A stretch of 64,000 nt of DNA from Luteibacter pinisoli (GCF_006385595.1 NZ_CP041046.1:1984001-2048000); one strand, 5' to 3'. Positions 35,047 through 44,552 are shown, counted from the stretch's first letter. Numbers and translations: made by a program. The notes: generated by a model from the letters alone, not told the origin.

Positions 35047-37341
35047 TTAGCCGGCCCAGCGCTTCAAGAGCCGCACGACGAGTTCAGCAACGCCTTCCTC
35101 GCGGGCCGTTTCAACAGCTTGCGATGGCTTCGCCTTGGTCGGCGCCCGCCTGGTCTCCGTCGAGCCGCGAACGTCAAAGCGAACCATGAGCCCCCCCGCC
35201 GGGGACCTGCCCGTGCCGACCTCGTTGGTAATCGACCACGTCACGTGGGAGTGATACCACTCATTGCCATGCAACGTGGGGAAGCGACCTGGAAGCAGCC
35301 GGAAGAGTATGTACGGCTGATTGACCGGCGGTCGCGTGGGGGTGCCTCCGCCCGGTGGTTCATCGACGGGTCCGGTGTCGGCTTCGTGGATTTCATGATT
35401 GCCCGACAGGACGAAGCGGTTCTCGCCTTCGACATCACCAAACCCAGCGACGGGTGTTTCGGTGCCGTTGTGGCCCACCAGGTACATCGGGACGGATAGG
35501 ACAATCGTGTCGGTGAGCGGGTTGAAGTTCTCAACCGGCATGGGGAAGGCGAAGACCACACCATTTTCTACGTCGGGCAGATCGACCCATCCCTGTGCAA
35601 CCCTTCCCATTTCCGGCAGGATGACGTTCTCGAGCGTGCCGCGGCCTGGCAGCGCGTCTTCCGTCTGGATCTCTACGTCCTTGGGCGGTGACTTGTTGTC
35701 ATTCTTCGTGCCGTCGCCAAGCGTCGTGGTAATCCAGTAGGAGAACTCGGCCACGCCACCCGGTATCGACTCCAGCGTCGTCCAGGGAAGCGTGATCTCC
35801 AAATAGCCCGATGGCGGATCCAGGTCGCCATTTGCCACCGTGTGGGATACGAGTGCGCTGCCGTCCGGGCCATGGACGGTGATGACATCACCCTTGCCAA
35901 AGGCTGGCAGGAGGTCGCCAGCGCCATCATCAGCACGGGAGAGCCATGGGACTCTTGCGGTGGCGGGCTTCCCGCGGTCGGTAATGGGAATGCTGTCGAA
36001 CCTGCCTGAGTCGCTGACCAGGGTCAGCGGCACGAGATTTTCGTTCGGTTCGGTACCGGGATCAGGATCCACGACGCCGCCTCCCACATGCAGGTTAACC
36101 TCGACGGTATGGGCGGGGGACGTTCCGCGCAGGTTGTTGGCTGCACCATAAATGCGGTATCTCACGTCAAAGGATTGCGCCTTGTCGCCCGCATCGGGGT
36201 TGCTGGCGAGCCACGCATCGAGAATCGTTTTGTAGCCCACCACTACCTGAATATTTGCCGGATCGGCGATGGGGATGCGCACGGATTCCGTCGTACCCCA
36301 CAGAATGGAGATGAAATCGTCGGCAGTGATGTCCGGCTGCGCCGGTACCGTGACGACGAGGCTATTTCGAGCATCGTTTTCACTGATGATGTTGATGCCT
36401 GTGTCGTCGTCATAAGCGGGTACACCAGGCTCAAGCAGCGCGGGGATGGCGTCGTCGATACTGACGGTGATCCTTACGCCGTCGGACAGCGGAGACGCAT
36501 TTTCCTCGCGTGGGAAGGCATCACACTGGAATAGCCAGCTTCCGTCACCGACGCTTTCGATAAACGAGCGATAAAACCGCAGGCGAATCCTGGGACCACT
36601 GTTCTCATACGGTATGACGGCGTAATGCAACTGATCCGGATCGAGCGTGCCATTGATATAAGGGCGCAGATGATCACCGGGCTTTTCCCCGCTATAGCCG
36701 GGCACCTCGGCGTCGATGTAGTCGTTTGCGCCGAACGAATCGACCGTGATGCCGTCACGGATGATCTCCGGGGCGAACACGAGAGCCCCGAGGAAAGCGC
36801 TACCGGGGGCGGGAGGTATTGAATCGAGAGCGACAGGTCCTTTCCTGCTGTCGCTTGAAGCGCCGGTCCCGTAGTTGACCCGATACCACATGCGGGTCGT
36901 GTAGTAGTCAATGGCTACCGGACCGAACAGGAGGCCCGGCACGTTAATGTCGACCGGATCCGGTCCGAAATTGAAGTCTTCGTCTTCTTCAATATTGACG
37001 GTGGCCTGAAGTATCGTTCCGTCCATGTAGAGCGTGATGGATTCGCGCCCCGTGGGTGTGGGGATGACCGAGGCCAGCGGCCCCAGGTTCACGGTAAAGC
37101 CGTCCTCGTAAGCGCTAAGCCTGATCAGGCCATCGGGCTCGACGCCGTCCGGTAGATCAGCGATGGGGCGCGCAAGCGCAGACGGTTCCACCGTCGGCAA
37201 CGGAAGGGACGGATCTTCGGCACGAATACCGGCACGCCCTCGGCGCCGCGGCTTCGTCGTGGCCAGGCAGATGGGGAAGCGGCGTGCGGCGTCGGGGCGA
37301 TAGGGAGCGGGGCGCGACGGCGCCGGTGACTTCCGTTTCAT
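35047..37341 (-). CDS. Beta-repeat protein, type A-like (764 aa)
   Basis: Starts MKRKSPAPSRPAPYRPDAA, a basic and proline-rich tail without a signal peptide. About six beta-rich units follow. LGALVFAPEIIRDGITVDSF near residue 183 corresponds to the IVFEERIELDGLSL unit of the other type A proteins. Residues 540-700 (EDALPGRGTLENVILP, then the stretch to HSHVTWSITNEVGTG) match the C-terminal third of the 1235-3250 protein (ADALPGAGAALSPSTF, then HFEYSHVVTNAVGSG). It is first in a two-gene A-B operon, exactly as at the left edge. No catalytic motif is recognised and no function is claimed. Confidence 0.83.
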   Translation of the reverse strand: MKRKSPAPSRPAPYRPDAARRFPICLATTKPRRRGRAGIRAEDPSLPLPTVEPSALARPIADLPDGVEPDGLIRLSAYEDGFTVNLGPLASVIPTPTGRESITLYMDGTILQATVNIEEDEDFNFGPDPVDINVPGLLFGPVAIDYYTTRMWYRVNYGTGASSDSRKGPVALDSIPPAPGSAFLGALVFAPEIIRDGITVDSFGANDYIDAEVPGYSGEKPGDHLRPYINGTLDPDQLHYAVIPYENSGPRIRLRFYRSFIESVGDGSWLFQCDAFPREENASPLSDGVRITVSIDDAIPALLEPGVPAYDDDTGINIISENDARNSLVVTVPAQPDITADDFISILWGTTESVRIPIADPANIQVVVGYKTILDAWLASNPDAGDKAQSFDVRYRIYGAANNLRGTSPAHTVEVNLHVGGGVVDPDPGTEPNENLVPLTLVSDSGRFDSIPITDRGKPATARVPWLSRADDGAGDLLPAFGKGDVITVHGPDGSALVSHTVANGDLDPPSGYLEITLPWTTLESIPGGVAEFSYWITTTLGDGTKNDNKSPPKDVEIQTEDALPGRGTLENVILPEMGRVAQGWVDLPDVENGVVFAFPMPVENFNPLTDTIVLSVPMYLVGHNGTETPVAGFGDVEGENRFVLSGNHEIHEADTGPVDEPPGGGTPTRPPVNQPYILFRLLPGRFPTLHGNEWYHSHVTWSITNEVGTGRSPAGGLMVRFDVRGSTETRRAPTKAKPSQAVETAREEGVAELVVRLLKRWAG

Positions 37342-37684
37342 GGTGTTGCCTCCGTGCGAGTGGGATAAGCCGATACCTCCCGCGGGGCCACCGGAGCCTC
37401 CATGTGCCCAGTCTCAATCCCTTGCCACCGTCCCTGGCGGCATCCATTTGTCGGGCCATCATCCCTAAGCGATCCATTCGCCGCAGCGGCGGCGCCCGGG
37501 GGGATATCGTGGGGCTACTATAAGCGCATGAAATAAAAAGAGAATATGCTTTTCGTTGTAGGCGTGAGCGTCCGTTTTCGGACACCGCTTTCGTGCCGTA
37601 TTTCGCTATGCCGCCAGACCCCGCACCACGCCTCGATTCGCGCTTTCCAGTTTCGGTCAACGTGTCCGAAATCGATGAAAGCCC
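37342..37684. other. 343-base gap upstream of the type A gene
   Basis: It should contain the promoter of the A-B pair. An AT-rich tract at about 37525-37555 with TATAGT on the minus strand is the best candidate, without a good -35. A 10-bp inverted repeat, TTTCGGACAC at 37576-37585 and GTGTCCGAAA at 37662-37671, lies near the stop of the next gene. No credible gene was seen. Confidence 0.4.
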
Positions 37685-38404
37685 CTATCGAATCGCGATG
37701 ATCCACAACGCCGCGCCCTGAACGGGAGCGGCTGTCCAGTGCACTTGATACGTTCCCGCCTTATCCACCTGCCGCCAGGCCACGGCGCCTTGCACGCCGC
37801 TCTCGTCGGGCAGCTGCAGGAAGCTGTCGATCAGGGTGAAGCCGTCCCCCGGGGTGGCCGTCATGCGCTTGACCCCGCCATCGCCCCACCAAAAGGCGAG
37901 CAGCGTGGCCGGCCCATCCACGGTGATTTCCTTGCTCGCCACCTCGAGCGCCGCGTCGGCATAGTTCTGCGCGAATGCCTGGACCCGGGTGGCGTTGCGC
38001 ACCTCGATGAAGGGCAGGGAGAGCTCGCCCCTGGGCTCGCCGGCCTTGGCAATGGAAAGCGTATGCCCCGCACCACCCTTAGCCGCCAGCGCCACATACG
38101 CCTTCACATCGAACCGTTCGCCGTAGTTGGCGTAGGTCATCGCACGGCCGAGCGATTTCCAGCGGTTCCCGTAGGTGTCCTTCAGCGTGCCATCGTTACT
38201 GGCATAGCCCGCATTGAAGGCGATGAGCACGCTGCCGGTGGCGGTCGTATCCATGGGCGGGGTCACGGCTGGATCCGTGCCCAGCCCCTCACCCTGGCCA
38301 AGGAATACATGCGCGCCCAGCGAGGGCCCGGGCTCGGTGGCCATGGCGGCCGGGCCGCTCAGGCCCAGTGCGGCGAGGGCGGCGATAGAAAACAGCAAGC
38401 GCAT
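37685..38404 (-). CDS. Secreted protein of unknown function (239 aa)
   Basis: The ATG at 38404 is chosen because a strong GGAGGA precedes it and it opens a clean signal peptide (MRLLFSIAALAALGLSGPAAMA). The mature part is beta-rich (GSVLIAFNAGYASNDGTL, GPATLLAFWWGDGGVKRM, GAVAWRQVDKAGTYQVHW) and looks like a compact jelly roll. I do not recognise the family. It is divergent from the J-domain gene with 84 bases between starts. Nothing ties it to the glycan genes beyond position. Confidence 0.75.
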   Translation of the reverse strand: MRLLFSIAALAALGLSGPAAMATEPGPSLGAHVFLGQGEGLGTDPAVTPPMDTTATGSVLIAFNAGYASNDGTLKDTYGNRWKSLGRAMTYANYGERFDVKAYVALAAKGGAGHTLSIAKAGEPRGELSLPFIEVRNATRVQAFAQNYADAALEVASKEITVDGPATLLAFWWGDGGVKRMTATPGDGFTLIDSFLQLPDESGVQGAVAWRQVDKAGTYQVHWTAAPVQGAALWIIAIR

Positions 38405-38488
38405 GCAAATCCTCCAAAAGTTGTACTTGTCACGAGGCAATCGCTGAGCCACGCTGCACGCTGCGGCGTATTGTTCCGGGGCCTGATC

Positions 38489-39193
38489 GTGGCAGACGAA
38501 ACCGACTTCCTCGACCTGTACGGCAAGCTGCGCCTGCAGCCGGACTGTTCCGTGGCCGAGTTCAAGCAGGCGTACCGCCGGCATGTGTCGCAATGGCACC
38601 CGGATCGGCGTAGCCGTGGCGCGCATGCGGATGCGCTGGTCGCGCGCCGCCTGCAACGGCTGATGGCGCAATACTCGGCGGCCATGGAATTCCACAAACA
38701 GCACGGGCGGCTGCCCGGGGCCGCGGCGCCCAGGATTGCCCCGGCGGTATCGAGCAATATCGTGGTGTTCGTGCCACGTCCCGCCGCAGCCGAGTCGGTC
38801 GAGCCTGCCGGCACGCCGACAGCCGCTGAAGCCGGCGCCGAGCCTGCACCGGAAAGACACGGCGCGCGCAAGCTCGCGTGGCTGGCCACCCTGGTGGTGG
38901 CGGGCGCCCTGGTATGGATGCTTGTACCGGAAACGGAAAACCCGGAGGCCCCCGCGGAAGGCGTACCCATCGTCAGCGCCGACGTCGCCCTGCCGGCGGT
39001 GAACCGGGGCATGCTCGACATCGGCATGAAGGATGACGAGGTGGTCGCGCTCGAAGGCGAACCCACGCTGCGCAGCGCGGACCGCTGGGAATACGGCCCC
39101 TCATGGGTCCGTTTCGAGGGCGGCGCCGTGGTCGACTGGTACAGCTCACCGCTCAGGACGTTGCACGTCCACGCGTCGCATCCATCGCGCTGA
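38489..39193 (+). CDS. Membrane-anchored J-domain protein
   Basis: An N-terminal J domain: FLDLYGKLRLQPDCSVAEFK, then SQWHPDRRSRG with the HPD motif that stimulates DnaK ATPase, then helix 3. A Pro/Ala/Glu-rich spacer, one membrane helix (LAWLATLVVAGALVWMLVP, about residues 130-148) and an outward C-terminal domain (GMLDIGMKDDEVVALEGEP, then WEYGPSWVRFEGGAVVDWY) follow. That last part resembles small SmpA/BamE-like beta domains in outline. GTG at 38489 gives 234 residues and starts just ahead of the J domain. No ATG is available nearby, so the start is uncertain. Confidence 0.75.
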   Translation: MADETDFLDLYGKLRLQPDCSVAEFKQAYRRHVSQWHPDRRSRGAHADALVARRLQRLMAQYSAAMEFHKQHGRLPGAAAPRIAPAVSSNIVVFVPRPAAAESVEPAGTPTAAEAGAEPAPERHGARKLAWLATLVVAGALVWMLVPETENPEAPAEGVPIVSADVALPAVNRGMLDIGMKDDEVVALEGEPTLRSADRWEYGPSWVRFEGGAVVDWYSSPLRTLHVHASHPSR

Positions 39194-40594
39194 TCAGCGC
39201 GCGCCACGGCCGAAGATCACCACTTCCACCGTCTCGATCAGGATCACCAGGTCGAGGAACAGGCTGTGGTTCTTGACGTAGAACAGGTCGTACTTGAGCT
39301 TCTCGGCAGCGTCCTCTTCCGACGCGCCGTAGGAGTAGCAAAGCTGCGCCCACCCGGCCAGGCCCGGCTTGATGCTGTGGCGGAGGCCGTAATAGCGGAT
39401 CTTGCCTTCCAGGTCCGAGACGAACTGCGGGCGTTCCGGGCGCGGGCCCACAATGCTCATGTCGCCGCGCACCACGTTCCACAGTTGCGGCAGTTCATCG
39501 AAGCGCAGCTTGCGGCAGACCTTGCCTACGCGGGTGACGCGATCGTCGTTGGCCTTGGCCCAGCGCGCCACGCCGTCCATCTCGGCATCGGTGCGCATGC
39601 TGCGGAACTTGTAGAGCCAGAAGGTGCGGCCTTGCTCGCCGACGCGTTCCTGGCGATAGAGGATCGGTTGCCCACGGCCGGATTCCAGCCGGATCGCAAG
39701 CATCACGCCGAGCATCAGCGGCCAGCAGAGCAGGGCGATGGCGAGCGAGGCGACGATGTCGAAGGCACGCTTGACGAAGAGCGCCACGGGCGTGGCGTTG
39801 AATCCGCCGGAAAACACCAGCCACGAGGGATCCAGCATGGTGAGCTGCACACGCCCGGCCTCGCGTTCCACGAAGGTGGTGAGGTCGGTGATCTGCACGC
39901 CGAGCTGGCGACAGGCCAGCAGGTCTTCCATGGGCAACGAGCCGCGGCGATCATCCACGCCCACCACGATCTCGCTGATCCGCTCGCGCTGCGCCAGCAC
40001 GGAGAGCGGGACATCGCGCGGCATCAGCAGCGGCTCAGGCACGCGCGGCATGTCGTGCGGGCCCGGGACGTAACCGACGAGATAGAAGCCGCGACGGTCC
40101 GAACGGCGACGCATGCGCGTGTGGATCTGCGCAGCGCGTTCACCGGCGCCGAGGATGAGCACGCGACGTTTCAGCGCATCCATCTCGACAAGGCGCATGA
40201 ACAGGCCGCGGAAGGCCGCGGTGGAGAGGAAGCCAAACACCAGCGCCATGCCGAGCACGCCGCGGCCGACGTACGCCTGCGGGATCACGTAGTAACCAAC
40301 GATGAGGGCGAGGCCGCCGAGGACGAACGCGATGGCGTGTCGAGCGAGCTGGCCGCGCCAGCTCATCCGCAAGTTGCCGCGGTACTCACCGAGCGCGGCC
40401 ATGCCGAGCAGGATCACCACGGCGAACATCGCCGCGCGCATGATGACGGTGTTCTGCGACGCCTGCAGGTCGTCCGGCGAGGGTGCGAAACGAATCCAGG
40501 TCGCAAGGTTCAGCGACGTGGCCAGGAGCAGCAACTCCACGACGCCCAGCAGCGTGAGCCATCGTACGATCGGCTGTCGGAACAAGCGCAACAT
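39194..40594 (-). CDS. Initiating polyprenyl-phosphate sugar-1-phosphate transferase (EpsB/GumD-like)
   Basis: About 466 residues: N-terminal membrane helices, a nucleotide-binding-like middle region (VLILGAGERAAQIHTRM) and the C-terminal bacterial sugar transferase domain (KRAFDIVASLAIALLCWP, FWLYKFRSMRTDA, LRFDELPQLWNVVRGDMSIVG, IKPGLAGWAQL, ending TVEVVIFGRGAR). It transfers hexose-1-phosphate from UDP-sugar to undecaprenyl phosphate, starting repeat-unit assembly. The end resembles the sugar transferase associated with exosortase/PEP-CTERM loci (TIGR03013-like, from memory), yet no exosortase lies in the window. ATG 40594 is preferred because AAGGGG sits six bases upstream. ATG 40600 is the alternative. 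Confidence 0.9.
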   Translation of the reverse strand: MLRLFRQPIVRWLTLLGVVELLLLATSLNLATWIRFAPSPDDLQASQNTVIMRAAMFAVVILLGMAALGEYRGNLRMSWRGQLARHAIAFVLGGLALIVGYYVIPQAYVGRGVLGMALVFGFLSTAAFRGLFMRLVEMDALKRRVLILGAGERAAQIHTRMRRRSDRRGFYLVGYVPGPHDMPRVPEPLLMPRDVPLSVLAQRERISEIVVGVDDRRGSLPMEDLLACRQLGVQITDLTTFVEREAGRVQLTMLDPSWLVFSGGFNATPVALFVKRAFDIVASLAIALLCWPLMLGVMLAIRLESGRGQPILYRQERVGEQGRTFWLYKFRSMRTDAEMDGVARWAKANDDRVTRVGKVCRKLRFDELPQLWNVVRGDMSIVGPRPERPQFVSDLEGKIRYYGLRHSIKPGLAGWAQLCYSYGASEEDAAEKLKYDLFYVKNHSLFLDLVILIETVEVVIFGRGAR

Positions 40595-40720
40595 CAGCAT
40601 CCCCTTGGTGCACGCATCCTGTGCGTGCCGATGCGTTGAAGGCTAGGCGCCGGGGGCGGGAGTGTCGATTCCACTTACGGTCGTGCGATGGCTAGGCCGA
40701 ATGGATGTAACACCCGTGTA

Positions 40721-41473
40721 TCACAAGATGTGCAACACCATGTCGTCCACCAGGCGGGGCGCGGCCAATGCGCCGAGCCACATTTCGCCGGTTTCGATGT
40801 TGCGCACATGGCAGGCCGGTTGATGATCGCAGCCTTCCGGCGGCCAGAGCATTTCATGCGCAGGCGCGGGCGTTTTCGCAGGGTCGGTGAGCAGGCCCAC
40901 GCCGAATGCCTTGAGCAGTGCTTCCTTGCGCGTCCACAGGCGCAGCAGCTCGTGCTCGCGCCGGTACCACGGGAACCCGTTGATCGTGGTGATCTCCTGC
41001 GGCGTGCAGAAGACCGGCATCAGCTCGAGCAGGTTCACCTTCAGTGGCACCGTCTCGATATCGACGCCGATGGTCTCGCCGGTACACACGGCGATCGCGA
41101 CCATGCTGTGGATGTGGCTGCGGCTGTGGCTCAGGCTGGTACTCAGCGCAACGCCGTGCAGGCGCGGCTGGCCTTCGGGTGTGAACGCCAAAGGCACGTC
41201 TTCCGCCGGTATGCCAAGGCACACGCCGATCGCCACGCGCCAGGCGGCGTGCGCCACGGTGTAGGTGGTGCGGTCGCTGGGGAATTGAAAGCGCGCCGCC
41301 CGCGTGCGTTCGCGTGTATCGAGCAGCGCCGCGGCCTCGGCTTCCGTATCCGAATAGCGGTTGGCGTCGAATATCAGCACGGCGGCCTGGCGCGCCTTGA
41401 ACGCGCCAAACCCGGTCTCGCGGACCGCTCCTTCGAACCGGTCGACGAAATCCTGCTTCGCTTTTACCGCCAT
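40721..41473 (-). CDS. 4'-phosphopantetheinyl transferase (Sfp/AcpT type)
   Basis: 250 residues with the family signatures: TSLSHSRSH in the first half, VGVDIE-type metal site (TIGVDIETVPL, Asp and Glu) and LLRLWTRKEALLKAFGVGL (W-x-x-K-E-A). It transfers phosphopantetheine from CoA to carrier-protein serines. The likely substrates are the four carrier domains of the PKS and NRPS at 18508-31529. It follows the GMC oxidoreductase gene by 10 bases. Confidence 0.93.
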   Translation of the reverse strand: MAVKAKQDFVDRFEGAVRETGFGAFKARQAAVLIFDANRYSDTEAEAAALLDTRERTRAARFQFPSDRTTYTVAHAAWRVAIGVCLGIPAEDVPLAFTPEGQPRLHGVALSTSLSHSRSHIHSMVAIAVCTGETIGVDIETVPLKVNLLELMPVFCTPQEITTINGFPWYRREHELLRLWTRKEALLKAFGVGLLTDPAKTPAPAHEMLWPPEGCDHQPACHVRNIETGEMWLGALAAPRLVDDMVLHIL

Positions 41474-41483
41474 GCGACCATCA

Positions 41484-43160
41484 TCACGTCATGCCGCTGC
41501 CTTCGCAAGCAGCCAGCAACACGCGGAGGTGCTCGGCCAGCCTCAGGCTCAGGGCGACGATGGTGAACGTCGGGAAGGCCCAGCCACTCGTGGGGAACAC
41601 CGAGCTGCCGGCGACGTGCAGGTTATGTACGCCATGCACCGTGCCGTCGGTATCCACGACGCCGGTGGCAGGGTCGGTCGACATGCGCGTGGTGCCCATG
41701 TGGTGGGCGGTGCCGAACACCTCCGGCCTGGCGGTCTCGTCCAGCGCCCAGGGCGAGGCTTCGAAGCTGCCCCCGCACGCCTCCGCCAGCGGTTTGCCAG
41801 CCAGGTCGGTCAGGGTGCGGTAGGTGTAACGGTCCAGCTCGGTGAGGCGCCAGTCGACATTCACCCGGCGCAGGCCGAGGGCATCGTGGGTGTCGCCCAG
41901 GGTGACCCTGGAGTCGCGGTTGGGGGCCTGTTCGAAGAAGCCGACCAGCTCCACGCGTTCGCTCTGCACCGTCGGCTTGTCGGACACGCGTTGGGCCACG
42001 GCGCGCAGCACGTCACCGATGTGCAACCCGAGGCGCACGGCGTTAACTGCCAGGTTGGGAGCCACCGCGACGGCGGTCGCTGCCGAGGGGCCGTTCTGCA
42101 TGGCGGCAGACAGCCGCGCTTCCAGCAGGGCGCCCTCGTCGCGGGTCGGCGGCCGCAGGGCAGCGCGCACGTTGCGCAACGCCCGGATGCCCTGGGGAAC
42201 GGCGCCCTCCACCGGGAACGGATGGACGCGTCCGTTCAGCACACGATGGCGCTGCTGGGCGCTGTGCGCCATGCCGATCTCCGCAGCGACCGGCGCACGC
42301 ACCTTGCCAATGGTGCGTTCGTAAGGGCGGGTCAGGCGGTCGGGCGTCTGCGAGCGCACGGTACCGAGGGTGCCGCGCGGATGATCCATGAAGTAGCGGC
42401 CCACCAGGTCGCGGTCGTTGCCCAGGCCGTGTGGTGCCACGCTGTCGGAAAGGAGCAGCAGGCGCGCGTTTTCAATGCCGCCGGCCGCGAGCACGAAGTG
42501 CCGCGCGTGGACGTGGCCCCGGCGCCCCGTCAGGCCGCCGATGCGCGCTTTCACCACCGCAGTGCCAGCGGCGTTCGCCTCCAGCTCCATCAGGTTGGCG
42601 TGCAGGAGCACGGTGATATTGGGCGAGGCGCGCATTTCGTCGCGGTAGGCTTCGCCAAACAGGATGGGACTGCGGGCGAACAGCAGGTTCACCAGCGCGT
42701 CGGGGTCCAGGTCCAGCGGCTTTCGCGGTGCCGGGCCGTCAAACTGCCCGGGTCCGAACGCATGCGCGGGATCAATCTGGCAAAAGTCGCGTGCCTTCGT
42801 ATACCAGGGCGCCAGGTCGGCATAGCGCAAGGGCCAGCCGCTGTCAGGTACCCAGTCGCGCGGTTCCATGTCGGTGTCGGCCAGCGGAATGCAGCCACCG
42901 CCCCACAGTGTGCAACTGCCGCCAAAGACGCGCATGCGCGAGTGCGCCATGTCGAACGGCGCACCGCCATGGGCCGTGCCTTCGTATAGCCCCTGGCTGC
43001 GGTCTTCACCGGCGAGGCCGCCACTTTCCACCAGGCACACGCGAACGGAGGTACCTGCAAAGGCTCGCGCAATGGCGATGCCGGCCGGCCCTGCGCCAAT
43101 GACGCAAAGGTCGGCCTGATAGTCGGCAGGTGCCGACCCGTCAAGGTAATCAAGGATCAC
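41484..43160 (-). CDS. GMC-family FAD-dependent oxidoreductase
   Basis: 558 residues with the dinucleotide loop LCVIGAGPAGIAIARAF and VESGG at the N-terminus, GGSCTLWGGGC, FVLAAGGIENARLLLLS and the C-terminal GMC block (GTAHHMGTTRMSTD, then LHVAGSSVFPTSGWAFPTFT). The HHMG histidine is the usual catalytic base. It oxidises an alcohol or similar substrate, so it could modify a sugar hydroxyl or the PKS-NRPS product. It lies 24 bases after the nucleotide-sugar dehydrogenase and 10 before the phosphopantetheinyl transferase. Confidence 0.88.
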   Translation of the reverse strand: MILDYLDGSAPADYQADLCVIGAGPAGIAIARAFAGTSVRVCLVESGGLAGEDRSQGLYEGTAHGGAPFDMAHSRMRVFGGSCTLWGGGCIPLADTDMEPRDWVPDSGWPLRYADLAPWYTKARDFCQIDPAHAFGPGQFDGPAPRKPLDLDPDALVNLLFARSPILFGEAYRDEMRASPNITVLLHANLMELEANAAGTAVVKARIGGLTGRRGHVHARHFVLAAGGIENARLLLLSDSVAPHGLGNDRDLVGRYFMDHPRGTLGTVRSQTPDRLTRPYERTIGKVRAPVAAEIGMAHSAQQRHRVLNGRVHPFPVEGAVPQGIRALRNVRAALRPPTRDEGALLEARLSAAMQNGPSAATAVAVAPNLAVNAVRLGLHIGDVLRAVAQRVSDKPTVQSERVELVGFFEQAPNRDSRVTLGDTHDALGLRRVNVDWRLTELDRYTYRTLTDLAGKPLAEACGGSFEASPWALDETARPEVFGTAHHMGTTRMSTDPATGVVDTDGTVHGVHNLHVAGSSVFPTSGWAFPTFTIVALSLRLAEHLRVLLAACEGSGMT

Positions 43161-43184
43161 AGCCGTGTCTCCCGGGTACGAGGA

Positions 43185-44552
43185 TCAGAGCCTGCCGTCC
43201 ACGGCGTCGCGTGGCAGCACGTATTTCACGTCGTACACCACGGAGGCGGGTTTGCCGAAGGCGCGGATACCCTCCGCGCCCATGGCCTTGAACTCGCGGT
43301 GGCCCACGGCCACGACGATGGCGTCGTAGGTGCCGGGGCGCGGCGTCTCCACCGGCGCAATGCCGTACTCGTGGATGGCCTCTTCGGCGCGTACCCAGGG
43401 GTCGTGCACATCCACGGTGACGCCATAGGCGTGCAAGGCCGCGACGATGTCGACCACCCGCGTATTACGCAGGTCCGGGCAGTTTTCCTTGAAGGCCAGG
43501 CCGAGCATCAGCACCCGGGCGCAGACCGGGTTGATTCCCTTGCGCACCATCAGCCGTACCAGCTCGCTGGCGATGTAGGTGCCCATGCCATCGTTGGTGC
43601 GCCGGCCTGCCAGGATCACGTCCGGGTGGTGTCCCACCTGGGCCGCCTTGTGGGTCAGGTAATAGGGATCCACGCTGATGCAGTGGCCGCCGACCAGGCC
43701 CGGCCGGAAAGGCAGGAAGTTCCACTTGGTGCCTGCCGCCTCCAGGACCTCGAGCGTATCGATGCCCAGCTTGTTGAACAGCATGGCCAGGTCGTTGACC
43801 AGGGCGATGTTCAGGTCACGCTGGGTGTTCTCGATGACCTTGGCGGCTTCGGCCACCTTCAGCGAGCTGGCCCGGTGGGTACCCGCGGTGATTACCGAGC
43901 GGTACAGCGCGTCGACGAATTCGGCGACTTCCGGCGTCGAACCGGAGGTGACTTTGAGAATTCCCGTAACCCGGTGCGTCTTATCGCCCGGATTGATGCG
44001 CTCCGGACTGTAGCCGGCAAAAAAATCCTTATTGAAAATGAGTCCCGATTCGCGCTCCAGGACAGGCACGCAGACCTCTTCGGTGCAGCCGGGATAGACC
44101 GTCGATTCGTAGATCACCACGTCGCCGGCTTTGAGAACTTTACCCAGGGTTTCGCTCGCGCGGATGAGCGGAGTCAGGTCCGGCCGTCGTGCATCGTCGA
44201 TGGGTGTAGGCACCGTAACGATGAACACCTGGCACCCGGCCAGGTCGTGGATGGCTGAGGAAAAGCGCAGGCGCTTCGCCTCGGCCATCTCGCCGGCGTC
44301 CACTTCGAGGGTGGCATCGTGGCCTGAGCGAAGCTCGCCGATGCGCCGGGAATTAATGTCGAATCCGAGGGTTGCGTATTGCTTGCCGAATTCGACGGCC
44401 AGCGGCAGCCCCACGTAGCCGAGGCCGACAATGCCCAGCCGCACGGTATCGAGCGCAGGCGGCTCAAAGCGCGACGGTGCGGTGTAGGGTTCGGCGGCGC
44501 TGGCGTGTCCGTCCACGACGGCATCGCCCGATCGACGGCTTTCTGTATCCAT
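43185..44552 (-). CDS. UDP-N-acetylhexosamine-type nucleotide-sugar 6-dehydrogenase (TviB/WbpO-like)
   Basis: ATG 44552 (MDTESRRSGD) is chosen over 44606 because GCGGGG precedes it. The NAD loop is LGIVGLGYVGLPLAVEF. The catalytic region is FLPFRPGLVGGHCISVDPYYL with the active Cys in GGHC. YSPERINPGDKTH is typical of the TviB/WbpO/WecC group. It oxidises the C6 of a UDP-sugar to the uronate, so the glycan is probably acidic. First gene of the group that ends with the sugar transferase, divergent from the regulator pair. Confidence 0.9.
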   Translation of the reverse strand: MDTESRRSGDAVVDGHASAAEPYTAPSRFEPPALDTVRLGIVGLGYVGLPLAVEFGKQYATLGFDINSRRIGELRSGHDATLEVDAGEMAEAKRLRFSSAIHDLAGCQVFIVTVPTPIDDARRPDLTPLIRASETLGKVLKAGDVVIYESTVYPGCTEEVCVPVLERESGLIFNKDFFAGYSPERINPGDKTHRVTGILKVTSGSTPEVAEFVDALYRSVITAGTHRASSLKVAEAAKVIENTQRDLNIALVNDLAMLFNKLGIDTLEVLEAAGTKWNFLPFRPGLVGGHCISVDPYYLTHKAAQVGHHPDVILAGRRTNDGMGTYIASELVRLMVRKGINPVCARVLMLGLAFKENCPDLRNTRVVDIVAALHAYGVTVDVHDPWVRAEEAIHEYGIAPVETPRPGTYDAIVVAVGHREFKAMGAEGIRAFGKPASVVYDVKYVLPRDAVDGRL

